Assembly: GCA_022496185.1 (NCBI GenBank)
Contig: WTXG01000008.1
Span: forward strand, 496,001-560,000
From: Multifurca ochricompacta
Lineage: Eukaryota > Basidiomycota > Agaricomycetes > Russulales > Russulaceae
Length of the DNA: 64,000 bases
Direction: 5' to 3'
Below the pieces are notes generated by a model. It worked only from the letters and a program-made list of their open reading frames with translations. It ran no database searches and was not told where the DNA came from. Below are positions 9,391-23,494 of this stretch, piece after piece. The first letter of the stretch is position 1, and each line of letters begins with the position of its first letter. The position numbers were made by a program, and so were the translations under genes.

Positions 9391-11612
9391 TCATAGCTTC
9401 GCGCTCGATGGCATACCGCGAAGTGCTTGCCGGACGCCGAGGTCGCCGAGAACGTCTTCAGCACCCCCGAGCAAGGAATCGAACGTGATAGTTCGGTGAT
9501 ACTGTACCGGGTCAATCATCATCATCTGCGCCGAAGAAATAGGCGGTGCCTAGTACGTACGTGTTCGATGAACCGACCCATGCCCGTTCGTGTAATTCCA
9601 CGTCCACCAAAGATCTGTACTGCATCACGTGCCGTCTCTTGCGCCGACTGCGTCGCGTACATTTTCAACAGCGCAATCGGACCGGCAAGGTGCTTCGCTT
9701 GCTCCTTGTACGACTGCGTTTTAAAGTTTGAGCACAATGCTGCTATTTCCCGGCTGAGATGAACGTACCATGTTGTTCATTTGATGCGTAATGTTCTCAA
9801 GCCAACTTTGCACGGACTCCACGCGGGCAATCATAGCAGCAATCTTGCTACGGATGACAGCCTGTGACGCCAGGGGTTTTCCAAACGCCTTCCGCTGGCT
9901 GACCCACTTGAGACATTCCTCCACAATCGTGCGCTGGGCCCGGGCAGAGGAAGTGACCATTACCCAGCGTTCATGATTGAAGTTACTACCGAAGCACAGA
10001 GCTCAAGCCAATGTCGCGCACATTGAAATAGCTCGGAACTGTACCTGAGCATAACGAAGATTCCTCCTCCCTCAGGGCCAAGAGTATTCCCCACTGGTAC
10101 CTTGACATTGTCAAACGTGACATACGCGGTTCCGGCAGTTGAAGAATAGCTGGTCTTGATTGGCGACGTCTCGACGCCCTCGCCACGCTCAACAAGAATG
10201 ACTGTGAAGCCATCATCGGTCTTGCACCCAACGGTGAAATAGTCCGCAAAGCTATGATATTCCATTCGGAAAGCCATACAGCGGCAGGTAATGGAGCGAC
10301 GCACTGTCCATTGGTAATCCACTTTTTCGTTCCAGTGACAATCCAATGTTTGCCATCTGCTGTCTTCTTAGCTGTAGTCTTGAGGCCCATAACGTCACTT
10401 CCAGCAAATGCCTCGGAGATAGCAAGACAAATGAACTTCTTCCCCGAAAGAACCTCTGGCACAATACGCGCCTTGATCTCGGGTGAGCCAAAATTCAGCA
10501 CGGGAGGCAAACCGATGATTGCGCCAGCTAGGAGACCTGCGGGCGAAGTCAAGTTGAGTATTCAAGAAGATAGTACAGTGCAGAAGATTACCGTCTCCGT
10601 AACCTCGAGCACCGCAGCGCGTGAGTTCTTGATGAATAACGAGCTAACGAGATAACACTACTCGAAAAAACGTTGGTGTGAGAGCAACTATGGCAGACTC
10701 ACCTCATGAAAGTAATCAAACTAATAACGATGATAGATTAGGATTAGCGCGTGTTTGTGGAGGTGAAGAAAATATCTTGAGACTTGCCTCCTCGGGCTTG
10801 ACAATCCCATCCATGAGTGTCAATCCCTTGAGATGCTTACCCGGACCGGTACGCATTGCGTGGAGATTGACCTCCCTAATTCGTACGTCAACATGGCTGG
10901 CACTGGCTAGCTTTAACGCATTGAACATACGCCATCTTTTGGATGACTTCCAAGCTAGGGCGCTTGCCATCCTCTTCACGGGCCTGAGCATCAGGGTAGA
11001 TAATCTCATCGTGGAACTTGCGAACAGCCTGCTGGAGCCTGCGATGGCTCTATAAGGGAAAGAGAGAAAAGGAAAATTTGGTAAGTGTCACAAGGGCACG
11101 AGGGAGGTCATTTCATACGCACCTCCTTGAAATAGGGGCTGTGGTAGCCCTCTGCTAGCCAAGTTGGTTCGGCATATGGCACCTTACTGATTTCACCGCC
11201 GATGCGGCCTTTGAAAGATGATTCCTCGCCATCGATATAGCCGATTTGGAGACGTTGATATTGTGGACGTTCGAGGACCTCATGACGATGTAGACCATAG
11301 AAGGCGTCAGTCGCATCCTGGCCCGCTGCATGGTCAACAATGTGATAAGCGGTGAAATGATAAGCTATTGGGAGATAAATTACGAACCAATGTCATCATC
11401 AAGGAGGACAGCGGCGCCTCCTGGATGCAGGTTCTTGAACCGAGTAAGGTCATATACCTTGCTATCAATGGTAACCCACTGGAAGGGTAAGAAGATTCGG
11501 ACGAAAGCCATTGAAAAAAGAAAAAAAAGGGCCTTACAAGGTCACCGTCTTTGTTGTGCTTCGCGACATCATCGCGAGTTAGTTTCTGGAGTTGCTTAGA
11601 GGTGGCAGCCAT
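9391..11612 (-). CDS. Cytochrome b5-acyl-CoA dehydrogenase fusion, probably peroxisomal
   Basis: The frame starts at an ATG at 11612 (MAATSKQLQKLTRDDVAKHN). Residues about 10-85 are a cytochrome b5 domain with the heme-ligand motif HPGG and the second histidine in FYGLHRHEV. An acyl-CoA dehydrogenase follows: LAISEAFAGSDVMGLKTTA, WIVTGTKKWITNG, then the C-terminal helical domain with QRKAFGKPLASQAV and QIFGGRGITRTGMG. It would oxidise an acyl-CoA to the trans-2-enoyl form with FAD. About eight short introns interrupt it; the last is a 62-nt intron before the final exon. The protein ends in Ala-Lys-Leu, a type 1 peroxisomal targeting signal, so I infer a peroxisomal role. The b5 domain may pass electrons to or from the flavin. 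It converges with the MIM1 gene (231 bp apart). Confidence 0.88.
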
Positions 11613-11922
11613 GGTGGACTTTCAGAGGAGGGGAGACTGGTTAGTTCCTCCCTTCCATTTATAAAAGTGTTTCAAATACAAATCAAAAGTATTCCCCCGG
11701 CCGGGATTATAACTAACACGACATGTGATTTCCCCTTCGCCATCAAAACCTTTCCGCTGTTAAGCCGGTGCAGGGCAGTTGTTTGCTTTTGCGATGCGGT
11801 GCGCGCGGTAAGTAGTAATATCTTATCTAATCTAACCTGTTCTAAGAACGAGAGCATAACGTACCCTTTTTGCGATGCTCTGATCTCTCTCTTTGGCCCT
11901 TGGTCACGCGCTGAAATGTGAT

Positions 11923-12731
11923 CTATTTATCCACTCTTCTTCCGCCGATGGTGGCATGTTCGATGTGAGATGATGGGAGGATGAGGAAGGTCCGTGCGTG
12001 AAGCAAGTGCGGAGTCATACGTATCGTGCTGGGGGGAGGTCGTTCAGCTTACAAAGTGTTCGGCCCTAGTGCTCAATACAGTAACCCTGGACGAGGAAAA
12101 GAGATAATAGTAGCACGTACATCTACCCCCAAACGAAGAGATATTCCCAATAGTGTATCGTCAGGTTGGATGTAGTATTTACCGAGGCTGGCTTGATTGC
12201 CGTCTGGTGGTTCATCCGGTTCATTGGAACGTACACAGTGCGTCCCCACGACCTCGCGTTCTAGCGGATTCTCGGGTTCAGATGAACGATACAGGGGCCA
12301 TTCTGTCGTTCTCGATACTTCCACCACTTCCCCGTCGCCCACCTCAATGTCTTCCCCCTCATCCTCATCCCCAATTACGAAGACATCTTCATCCCGAACA
12401 GCACCGTCAACGTTAGACGCCAATTGCTGCTGTCCATGCACCTTTCCTGAATGAATCGCGCCAACCCCGCCCAGGCAGGCAAGCAGGGATCATACCTCAC
12501 CAATCGAGGGTTCGATGTCAAGCAAGAGGGGCATATGGGACGCCCGCAGCATCGAGTGAGGAACAGCTCATCACCCGATCCGGCAGTATAACCGGTAGAT
12601 AACGTGCTTCCACTTTGGTCATGTCGCAGAGACCACTTCCACAATCGCGGTGGTAAAGACGATGAACAGGCCAAGCAAAGCGCCGCCGTACCCTTCGAGT
12701 TTTGAGAAAATTGAGACATGACATGAGACAT
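11923..12731 (-). CDS. Intracellular LysM-domain protein with Cys-rich N-terminus; two frame breaks
   Basis: The start is an ATG at 12731. The first 70 residues hold a possible zinc-binding set: CLAC near residue 17, then LTRCCGRPICPSCL. An acidic linker follows (DEDVFVIGDEDEGEDIEV), then a LysM domain (YYIQPDDTLLGISLRLGVD, an intron, GRTLCKLNDLPP). There is no signal peptide, so it resembles cytosolic LYSMD-type proteins, not secreted chitin-binding LysM effectors. The frame is lost by one base near 12471-12486 and again in a G6 run at 12031-12036; conserved sequence continues in the next frame each time. No GT-AG intron repairs either. The 3' end (11923) is the first stop after the second break and is approximate. 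Confidence 0.7.
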
Positions 12732-13700
12732 GTAGTAGGATCCGTTGTTGGGGCACCAGCAACTTCATCATTTAGTCACACGTGACTCATCGCTTGTACA
12801 CACCTTCTCCGCACCACCACTGATGTATCCTCTCAAACCTTTCGCGTTTGGCTCCTTCTCGGAGGCAGCAACACATCAACGACGGATAAATTGACGCATC
12901 CCTCTTTACACGCCCCTTGAGTCTCAAAGTCATCCATCCCACGCTTCCGCTTCGGAAGCGGTTATAGCTATCCATGATGATCAATTGATCGGTAACATAT
13001 AACATTCGTCAATGAATGAGACTCTCGCCTGTCAATGGTAGGATGAATGATACATATTAATCAGTGCCACCCCTGCAACTCGCTCGAATGACCAGTTGAG
13101 CATGCGTTAAAAGTTGCAAGGTTGGCTTTCCCTCTATTGTGGCACCAGCTCTTGCCGCTCTGCCAGCAACAAACAGCTGCCTGTGGCCTTCGAAATATTA
13201 TATATATATATTTTACGAGTGACAATCGAGTGGAGTTGCTGTGCCTGCACCTGCTCACCTGCGAAGAAGGAAGGTCAGGCCTTACAGCGTTTTTTTTTTT
13301 TTTTATCCAATTTTGTGACGCGTTGCATGAAATCAATCAATGGAAATTGAAATGAGCACGACCGTTTTCGTTTTCGTTTTCGCGAACCTGCAAATACACT
13401 GGGCCTTCTCGGGCTGTAATCGACAACGTTCTTCAAAGCTCGCTCATTAGCAGTTGTTTTGAGCTACTCTGGCTGGTTGATAAGGACACAATGGGACGGG
13501 CGCAAGAAGCCTGCGCAACTTCGTATTTCTCAACAGCCTACATACTTCCGCCAGGTCTGTTCTCGTACTGGACCGAGGACGTGCTTAAACGGTTAGGTTG
13601 CATGGAGGATCGAGACTAGTGGCATAATGGCTTATTGACGTTGAGCGCATTTGCGACGGCCAGCACCTCTATGAAAGTGAATATAATACACCTGGCCAGC
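12732..13700. other. Intergenic region between LysM and SelO-like genes
   Basis: No gene is supported in these 970 bp. It contains a T-rich homopolymer at about 13290-13305, an AT run (TATATATATAT) near 13199, a (CGTTTT)n-like run at about 13362-13381, and short open frames with no family signature. It includes the promoter of the LysM gene and the 3' flank of the SelO gene. Confidence 0.5.
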
Positions 13701-16290
<2,590 letters not shown>

Positions 16291-16358
16291 AAAAAGCAAA
16301 GCAAAGCAAAGCAAGTGTTGGGGTCTCACTCCATCAACAACAACAACAACAACATAAT
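16291..16358. promoter_or_regulatory. 68-bp bidirectional promoter between SelO-like and PBP-like genes
   Basis: The two outward-facing ATGs are only 68 bp apart. The gap contains (AAAGC)n at about 16293-16314 and (CAA)n at 16334-16352. The transcripts must overlap or have very short leaders. If the SelO start is 16275 the gap is 83 bp. Confidence 0.6.
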
Positions 16359-17812
16359 ATGCCCCTCAGAGTTGGTTATGGTATGATTTATTCATTTTTG
16401 ATCATTTCATTTATTAATCATTCTTTACGACTTTTAGTTCGAGAGCATTTCTCTTCTCCACTTTTGCAGTTCGCTATCGACGATCGTGACCAAACCTTCA
16501 CTCTCGTCGAGTGTCCCAGTATGCATCCCGAGGGATAGTTAATTAATCACTTCATCCATTTTAATGTGAAGAAAGGTGGTACTGGCCAGCTCATATCACG
16601 ACTAACAAATGACGAGATCGACGTAGCGATGTGAGTGTGGGGCCTTGCCTTGTAATATCTGGTCTCCATATCATGCATATTATCATCATCAGCGCTCTCA
16701 CCGACCCGCTGATCTCCGGCATAGCCAATGGATCGAAAGAGTACAAACTCATCGGCAGCTACGTCAACACACCACTGAATTGGTTTCGTTACCCCCTCTA
16801 TCTGTGAATTTCACCCATTCTAATCTCGACATCGATGGACAGGGCGGTGATCACCGGAGTAGAGTCCAAATATCAGAGCATTGCCGACCTCGAAGGAACA
16901 CCTATCGGCATTTCGCGTATTGGTAGCGGCAGCCAGACAATGGCATACGTGATGGCCCTACAACAGGGTTGGGCAACCACCGATGACAAGTTGGAGTTCA
17001 GAGGTTTGTACACACTACATACCACGCACACACACACTCTTATCCCTTTTGGAATCATCGTTTACCGGTTTTAAACGTTCTTTTGGGTCAGTCAATAACG
17101 ATATTCGTGGGTTGATTGATTCCGTCAACGATGGGACCACAAGCGCGTTCATGTGGGAGTGGTTCACTACCAAGCCATTCGTTGACGCCGGCCAAGCACG
17201 ATTTGTACGTACGTCCTCTTAACCTCGTGGCACGCCGAATTGACACGATTCATTTTCCTCGTGGCACCGTGCGCTCAACAACTTGCCAATTGAATTGGAC
17301 AGATCGGCTCCGTGCCTACACCCTGGCCGTCATGGTTAATCGCTGCTCATCGTTCGCAAGAGCGCGCTCCAGCACATGAGCTGCGTGCTTTCCTACGAGT
17401 CCTGTCCAAATACGTGGTCGAGTTTGATGCCCCGGAAAACCGCGCCGGTCCTAATGTCGAATTTATTAAGGAGAAGTTCGGTTACCGTAAGGAGGACATC
17501 GAGGTTGAGTTTGAGTTTAAGTTTGAAGTTGATTTTGGTTTGATTGCTGACTCATTTTACATTCCATTCCCCTAGGCCTGGCTCAAAACTGTCGCCTATC
17601 CGAATGACTGTGCTCGTATACCGGAGAAAGTTATAGCCGATACATTAAAGTAAGTGCGCCTAAGTGTCAAGTGCCAAGTAGAAGTCTTTCAACAAGTTGA
17701 CATGAACCTCGTGGGTAGCATGCTTAAGAAGGCAGGTGTAGTCAAGTTATCAGAGGGGCATCAGTTTGATGTCACGACCTTTATCGATACGACGGTTGCG
17801 GAGTTGACATGA
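16359..17812 (+). CDS. Type 2 periplasmic-binding-protein-like protein (Ca3427-like)
   Basis: Exon 1 encodes MPLRVGY (16359-16380), and a 57-nt intron (16381-16437) leads to [18 protein letters not shown]. Further exons give [54 protein letters not shown] and [18 protein letters not shown], ending in [16 protein letters not shown]. This is the two-lobed fold of ABC-type substrate-binding proteins, closest in my memory to the PBP2_Ca3427_like family. No signal peptide is present, so it is probably cytosolic. Its ligand is unknown; related folds bind thiamine-precursor pyrimidines or sulfonates. Seven or so short introns show it is fully fungal now, though the family is mainly bacterial. Confidence 0.85.
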
Positions 17813-18028
17813 TATTCAGCATTGAGAGCTGCGAAATCCTATTATGCATATCAACCGTAGTTAGAGGTATCGTGTAATGGTGTCAACTGTCCTGATGATG
17901 TACATGTACATGTGAGCAAAATGAATAAAATGATGATGATATATGAGTACAGTACGAAAAGGATTGATTTAATTCTATTCTATGGTTGTGAAAGAAAATA
18001 ACACTGCACGAGTACCGGTACCGGTACC

Positions 18029-20081
18029 TTAATCAATGTCCATGATCACGTGGCTGAAAGCAACAGGAGGAGGCGTGGTTGAAATGAGTCTACCATGCCA
18101 AAGATTGATTTTGATTGATTGATTAATACTAAAAATGGAGATGATAGGTGTACGGACCTGAGCCAGATTCGGTTTGTGGTGCTCTTCTCCATGATTAGTT
18201 CCCATTCCCATTCTTTTCCTTTTCCTTTTCCTTTCCCGCTCCCGCTCACTGCTCTCATCGCCATCGCCACCGGAAAGGGCATCAAGAAGGGATTTCCGTC
18301 CTTCCTTGGTTCCTTCACCTTCTAGAATCCACTCGCACTGCCAACCTTCTCCAAAACCGGGACGCCTGCGTGGGACCAAACGGGCGAGCCACATGTACTT
18401 TTTGATGCGCGCAAAGCCATTGAGAGAGTGCGGGCTCCGTACCCTCGTAGGAAGGAGGACAAGTGAAAGTTCCGGTTCTTCATGAGGGAGAGTCGCGATG
18501 AACCGCGGGTTGACTGGAGGTGTGGTGATATGTGCGTAGTACAAGGGAGATGGTAATGAGAAAGGGTCAGATAAAGGGAGAACGTCTGAAGGGGCGTAGG
18601 GCACGAGGCCAAAACCATCAAAGATCATCCACGATTCAGGACCTCGCCTGTCTTCGGGAGGTAAATAACCAAGATTGCACACAACGTCTCCGACGGAAAG
18701 ATTTTGCCACAGTCCAGCGTCATCCAATTGATCTTCGCATAAGCTGATTGTGCCCTGATCTAGTTCCGAACAAGGTAAATAAACGCGCAAGATCGGTGCG
18801 CGCAAGCGGGACGTGGCAGCATGTATGTCATGTGGAGCGTGCGTTGTGAGAGTGTGAGTGTGAGTGTGAGTGTGAGTGAGAGGCATCGGTATAATCTCGG
18901 CTAGGCGTGACGGATGCGGTGATGGACTGCCTTGACTGTTATCCGTTGATGAGCGGCTCGAATCCGTCATAGAAGCAAAATGGCGATTCGGTCGCCGAAA
19001 TAACGTCTCATCACCTTCGGATGTTGAACCGGATACCGTCAGCCCACGCCTCCAACCTCTCCAACTCCCAGCGTACAGCTTCAAGCCGAGGGGTTCTGCC
19101 GAGGGTGGAGGGGGTGGGATTTTGTGCTTCCCCAATATGGATATACGAGACCGAGATCGTTGGGGCGCTTCTCCTTCCAACGTGCGAGGAGAACGCCCAA
19201 ACGTCGAAGGCATGGAAAAGAACCGTGCGTGTTTCTTAGTCGGTTGTCGTATCATATGATTCCTTCTGATCCCATTGTCTGAAAAAAAGGACAAGGGTGC
19301 TGGAAACACAAGCTCCCGCTCCCCCTGTTGCCCTGTATTACGGTACCGTAACGAGGGGTCTTCGGGTTCTTCTGAAATAGGTAAGGGTGATAAAGAGCTA
19401 TGTATAAGTGCTTGCAAGAGCAAAACCATGCGCGAATGGGCTTGACAGAGCGCAACATATCTTTTCGTCCTCTCTTCCAGTTCCAGGATTGGGGTCATAT
19501 CTGTCGATGAAAGTGTCGCAAGGGCATGGGCGGGATATCGATGCAACGGCAATTGCTGCGAGATCACTGAGGGGGTCATCGTCATTATCATCTATCCCGT
19601 GTAGACGTGGGATAGACAACTCACGGAAATGATCTAGATCGCGCATTTGAACATTGATATCTCCGGGAGCATCAAGGTCAGCATAGCGAAGGCAATACTG
19701 GTAGCCAGGGACGAAAGCAGACAACACAGCATCTCGAAGTTGGGGATGTTGTAAGACATTTCTGCATCTCGAGCAGGTCAAGGCGAGGGACCGAAAGTCA
19801 TGCCACATCACATAGCGAAGAAAGTTGGCAAGGATACGAGGCTCCTGAAGAACGCTGCCTAAGGAGACGCGAGTCGAAGCGAACATGGAAGATGCGGAAG
19901 CCAAAGACGCGCCCAACGTCGACAGTGCTGGTTCGGGAGCTTCATAAGGAGGGGAGCGCTGCAGTAAGGAGAAGGGTGAATGTTTCTTCGAGGATCCAGC
20001 TATCGGAGGGTTTGAAATGGACGGTAGGGGACGAGAACGAGGGTGGTCACCCACGGGAAGTGGAAGAACGACAGTGGACAT
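18029..20081 (-). CDS. F-box-like protein conserved in mushrooms; one frame break in a repeat
   Basis: The start is at 20081 ([17 protein letters not shown]). Exon 1 ends at 19625 and exon 2 starts at 19566 (58-nt intron with a GTGAGT donor). Residues about 60-130 resemble an F-box region ([39 protein letters not shown]). The middle is Ser/Pro-rich. The C-terminal half contains [38 protein letters not shown] and [18 protein letters not shown], conserved in mushroom F-box proteins as I recall them. F-box proteins usually recruit substrates to SCF ubiquitin ligases. Two six-base repeats lie inside the coding sequence, and the frame appears to slip by one base in the second (18205-18240). A final intron probably removes about 18081-18149. 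The product of residues after the slip is uncertain. Confidence 0.72.
18205..18240. repeat. Coding six-base repeat, TTTTCC type
   Basis: About five units of TTTTCC with variants, encoding Arg-Lys repeats on the minus strand near the C-terminus of the F-box-like protein. The conserved frame changes by one base across it. Confidence 0.75.
18846..18880. repeat. Coding six-base repeat, GTGTGA type
   Basis: About five units of GTGTGA encoding a Thr-His repeat on the minus strand within the Ser/Pro-rich middle of the F-box-like protein. It keeps the frame. Confidence 0.75.
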
Positions 20082-21181
20082 GACAAAGACAAAGAGAGAG
20101 AAGAGAGAAGGGAAGATAGGAGAACAACAAGGAGGCAATGGCGCCTGCTATGGACAAGGATCCATGGCGAGGGGGGGGGGGAGGGGGAGTCAGGTTGCGG
20201 TTGTACGGTTGTAATAAATATTAAATAAAAATAAAAATATAAAACCTTGTATCCCCAATCTAATGAGCGTCGCTCTAAGCGCTCAACTGGCGGGGCCTCA
20301 TTCCATTTTTCTCAGTGTCTTAAAGGGACAGGGACAACGTGGTGGATTGGAGAGTTCAACATTCGAGTCTGAGAATTGCCATCAGCGCTAACATACACTA
20401 GCAGGTTTGACGTCTGCTCAGCTCAGCTGATCTCCGTGCGTGCCGTCGCCATGCACTGCACATAGGCGACGATAGTACTAATAATACTGTTAAACGATCC
20501 GCCGGTTGGGTCCAGTAAAGACAACGTGCCGCAGCAGCCGTCTGGCACACACATTTATCCCAATTTGTTTAAACGGTAGGGGATCAATTCACCATTCCAG
20601 TTCCGCGACCAATGCTCACAATGCACTTTCAACTTGTGTACATGTAGTGTACATTGGCAGAGAAAATTCATATGACCTTAAACCGACGAATGGATTACGG
20701 CACAGCGGACCCACGACCCGATCATTTCCAGGTTCCAGGTTCCAGGAACTAGACAAGAAGATCCGTGATCGTGATTGTGGCTGCTGCTGATTATCGGGAT
20801 CCCGCGAGTACATTTTTTGCGGTTTTGCGGTTTCTGGAGTCAAGAGTCCATGCGTGCCTTTCCTTCCCTCTTCCCACCTACTAATAAATGTGATATATAT
20901 GATGTTTGTGGCTTGGCTGGTTTGGCTTTGTCGTCCTGTCGTCCTTAGTTGAGTGACTGTGACTGTTGCCGTAGGCTCATTTCGGATTCGGATACTCGAC
21001 CCGGTTTGTCCCGGTCAAGCCACTCCGCCGCGACCACATGAGCGTTCATTTATTGGTTAATTGGTGGGAGTTGAAGTCGGACGGACGGACATCCAAACAT
21101 CTAGCAGCGGTCATCAGGTCGTCAGCCTTGCTTGTTTCTCTCTGTATTTTTTCACTTGCTCACTCTGTGCAAAAGGCAGAG
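20082..21181. other. Divergent intergenic region, F-box-like gene / DUF6534 gene
   Basis: No gene is supported in these 1.1 kb. A G-rich tract (ten G then more) lies at about 20169-20188, just upstream of the F-box-like start, with AT-rich sequence at 20215-20240. It should contain both promoters. Confidence 0.5.
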
Positions 21182-23262
21182 ATGTTACCCAGTCTGCAGA
21201 ACACAGTCGGCGCGCTGCTGGCTGGTGCCATGTTTAGCGCTGCGTGCGTGATCACTGATAACTGTTTTGTGGATTTTCACCTCTCATCGAATTGCATAGC
21301 TTTTCTGGAGTGCTGTCAGTGCAGATATTCTTGTATCATCGCCGTTACCCCAAGGATCATAAGTTATACAAGGTTATGGTACGTGATATAGTTCATTGTC
21401 CAGTTTCGCGACCCTGACCTTATTGTACGTTCCCTAGGTTGCATGGTTCTGGTTAGCGATACCGCTCTTGATCATGACCGATTTCTCTAATGAGACTTCA
21501 TTGATCCGTGCTTGTAGGGTCATTGATACCGTGCAGACGACTTGTATAGCAGTCTCCATGTGGAATTACTTAATCCGCCACTTTGGAGACCCAGAGGTGG
21601 TCGTTCACATTTATAGGTACGGGCGGCCTCCCACTTGACTTTTTCCTGGCTAAATTGCCATCCGTGGTTAGCTCAGTCTCTGTATGTATCAAAAGCATAT
21701 GTGCCCGCTACCGTTTCTGATGATCTGCAAAAAGATTGCTACCTTATGCACTGTATGTTCAAAGGAGTATCAAGTTATGAATTACAAGCTGATAATGATG
21801 GGTATTCAGGCCCTGACGGCAGCATGTGTTAACATGTCAGTCAGCAAGGTCTTGATTATGACTCGGTATCATCCTAATGCTCTTAGCTGTGTAGACTTCA
21901 AGGCGTCCGAATATACGAGCGTGAGCAACCTATAAGATGTTTCTTAATTGGGGCTAACTCTTGGCAATACTCACAGTCAACCATCACACCTTCGAGACAT
22001 TGGTGCCACACGTGGGTCTCTCTCAAGTTTCCTCATGTTACGAGTCTGAAGATCTGAGTTGCCCAGATCATTCTGAGCCTCACTCGCTTCGGTAGGTGCT
22101 TCCTTTTGAGTTGATCCGCGGGGCTAGAATCTATATCTTTTCATTGGACAGGGCTGTCTATAAGTAAGCGAGACCAGCATTTTCCTATAACTACGCTGAC
22201 TTCGAGGGCCCAGCGACAATTACCAAACTGTGAGTGACAGCTTGCCACAAGTCACAAAGTCGAACCCAACCATGCTTCAGCCTCATAACAGGATCTCTTG
22301 TGACGTTCGGCGAGCATTATAAGGTGCGGCCGACTAATCTTCAAGCTTGACTTGATGCGAAACGTCACATCACGCATAGCCTTTGCTTCACACGAATTTC
22401 TTGCTCGCAGCCATTGCTGACACATATATCGCATCCGTGCTCTGCTATTTTCTTAAGGACAGCCGTAGAGACGCTCCAATGGGGTATCGTTGGCACATTC
22501 AATATTGCTGTCACGTTGTCGCCTGACAAGTGGTTTTAGCACAAAACGGATGTTGGATACCCTCGTCATCGTTACAGTTAACAACGGAGCGTTGACCTCG
22601 TGCGATGATTTCTGTATGACGCTGTTTACCATTCTAATTGAGTTTGTGGTTAGTATCGTCAGCATAGCCACTGTTATCACGGTGAGTCCTTTCCATTACT
22701 CTAGTTGCTGCACTATTCATTGGAAATGGACAGTGGTTAACCATGCAAACGAACACCATCTTTTTAGCAATCCATCTCACGACGGGGAAATGTGAGCAAA
22801 TATCTTGATTCATCCGAGCCTCGTCTGAACTTAACGCCTTAGTTTATTCGAACTCCCAAATGGCGACGTAGTTGTTCAGTGGTGGCACTGGTTGGTGTCA
22901 TGGCTTACACCATCTACAGCTTTAATATGCGAAGGTGGATCCACGCGCGATCAATCGCTGGCACTGTAGTTTCAAACCCAGACTCCTCTTTCCACATGAA
23001 TAATGGAAATGGAAACATGATGGGTGGTCGTACCTCCCTTCCCAGAACACACCCTGGCGGGAGCGCAACCCTTACTCCCTCGACCGATCAGGATTTCGCA
23101 AATGACGGGTGTGCTTTGGGCCCACTAAGTCCTACAGCCACGAAAGAAGTACTTTTGCTACACGCTCGACAATTCACTTTGCTAACGGATTGTCGTGCAG
23201 TTTCCCCGTCTCTCTTACTCTGTGACACGCGAAAGCAGAAGAGTCAAAGGCTGAAAGGGTGA
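21182..23262 (+). CDS. DUF6534-type multi-pass membrane protein; middle exons unresolved
   Basis: The first exon starts MLPSLQNTVGALLAGAMFSA at 21182. Three well-formed introns then join FSGVLSVQIFLYHRRYPKD, HKLYKVM-VAWFW, VIDTVQTTCIAVSMWNYLI and RHFGDPEVVVHIY. Later exons give AAIADTYIASVLCYFLKDSR at about 22405-22470 and MLDTLVIVTVNNGALTS at about 22548-22600, then RRWIHARSI and a Ser/Gly-rich tail. This is the order of the DUF6534 family, large in agaricomycetes and of unknown function, with about seven membrane helices. I could not find a clean frame between 21660 and 22200, where the sixth-helix region should be, so the gene may be broken or use unusual splicing. Confidence 0.65.
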
Positions 23263-23494
23263 ATCGGTACATGTCATGATCGATGGAATATATCAATTTC
23301 TTCACTGTATAGTTCTCCGAGAGAGATTATTACGTTACGGTTACGATCACGGTTATGATCTTTTTTTATCTTCTTCCTCCACTATGTTTGGCACGTGCCA
23401 CATGTTAGATCACGCACCCGTGGGAATCCTCGTAGGGGCCCGAGGGTGGGTGGAAGCTAAGCGGTCATGAGTTTGTTCGACCGCAACACGCACC

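Noticed and set aside
9360..9500. Possible tRNA B-box (GGAATCGAACG) on the minus strand
   Set aside because: It lies inside the last exon of the acyl-CoA dehydrogenase and no cloverleaf can be drawn.
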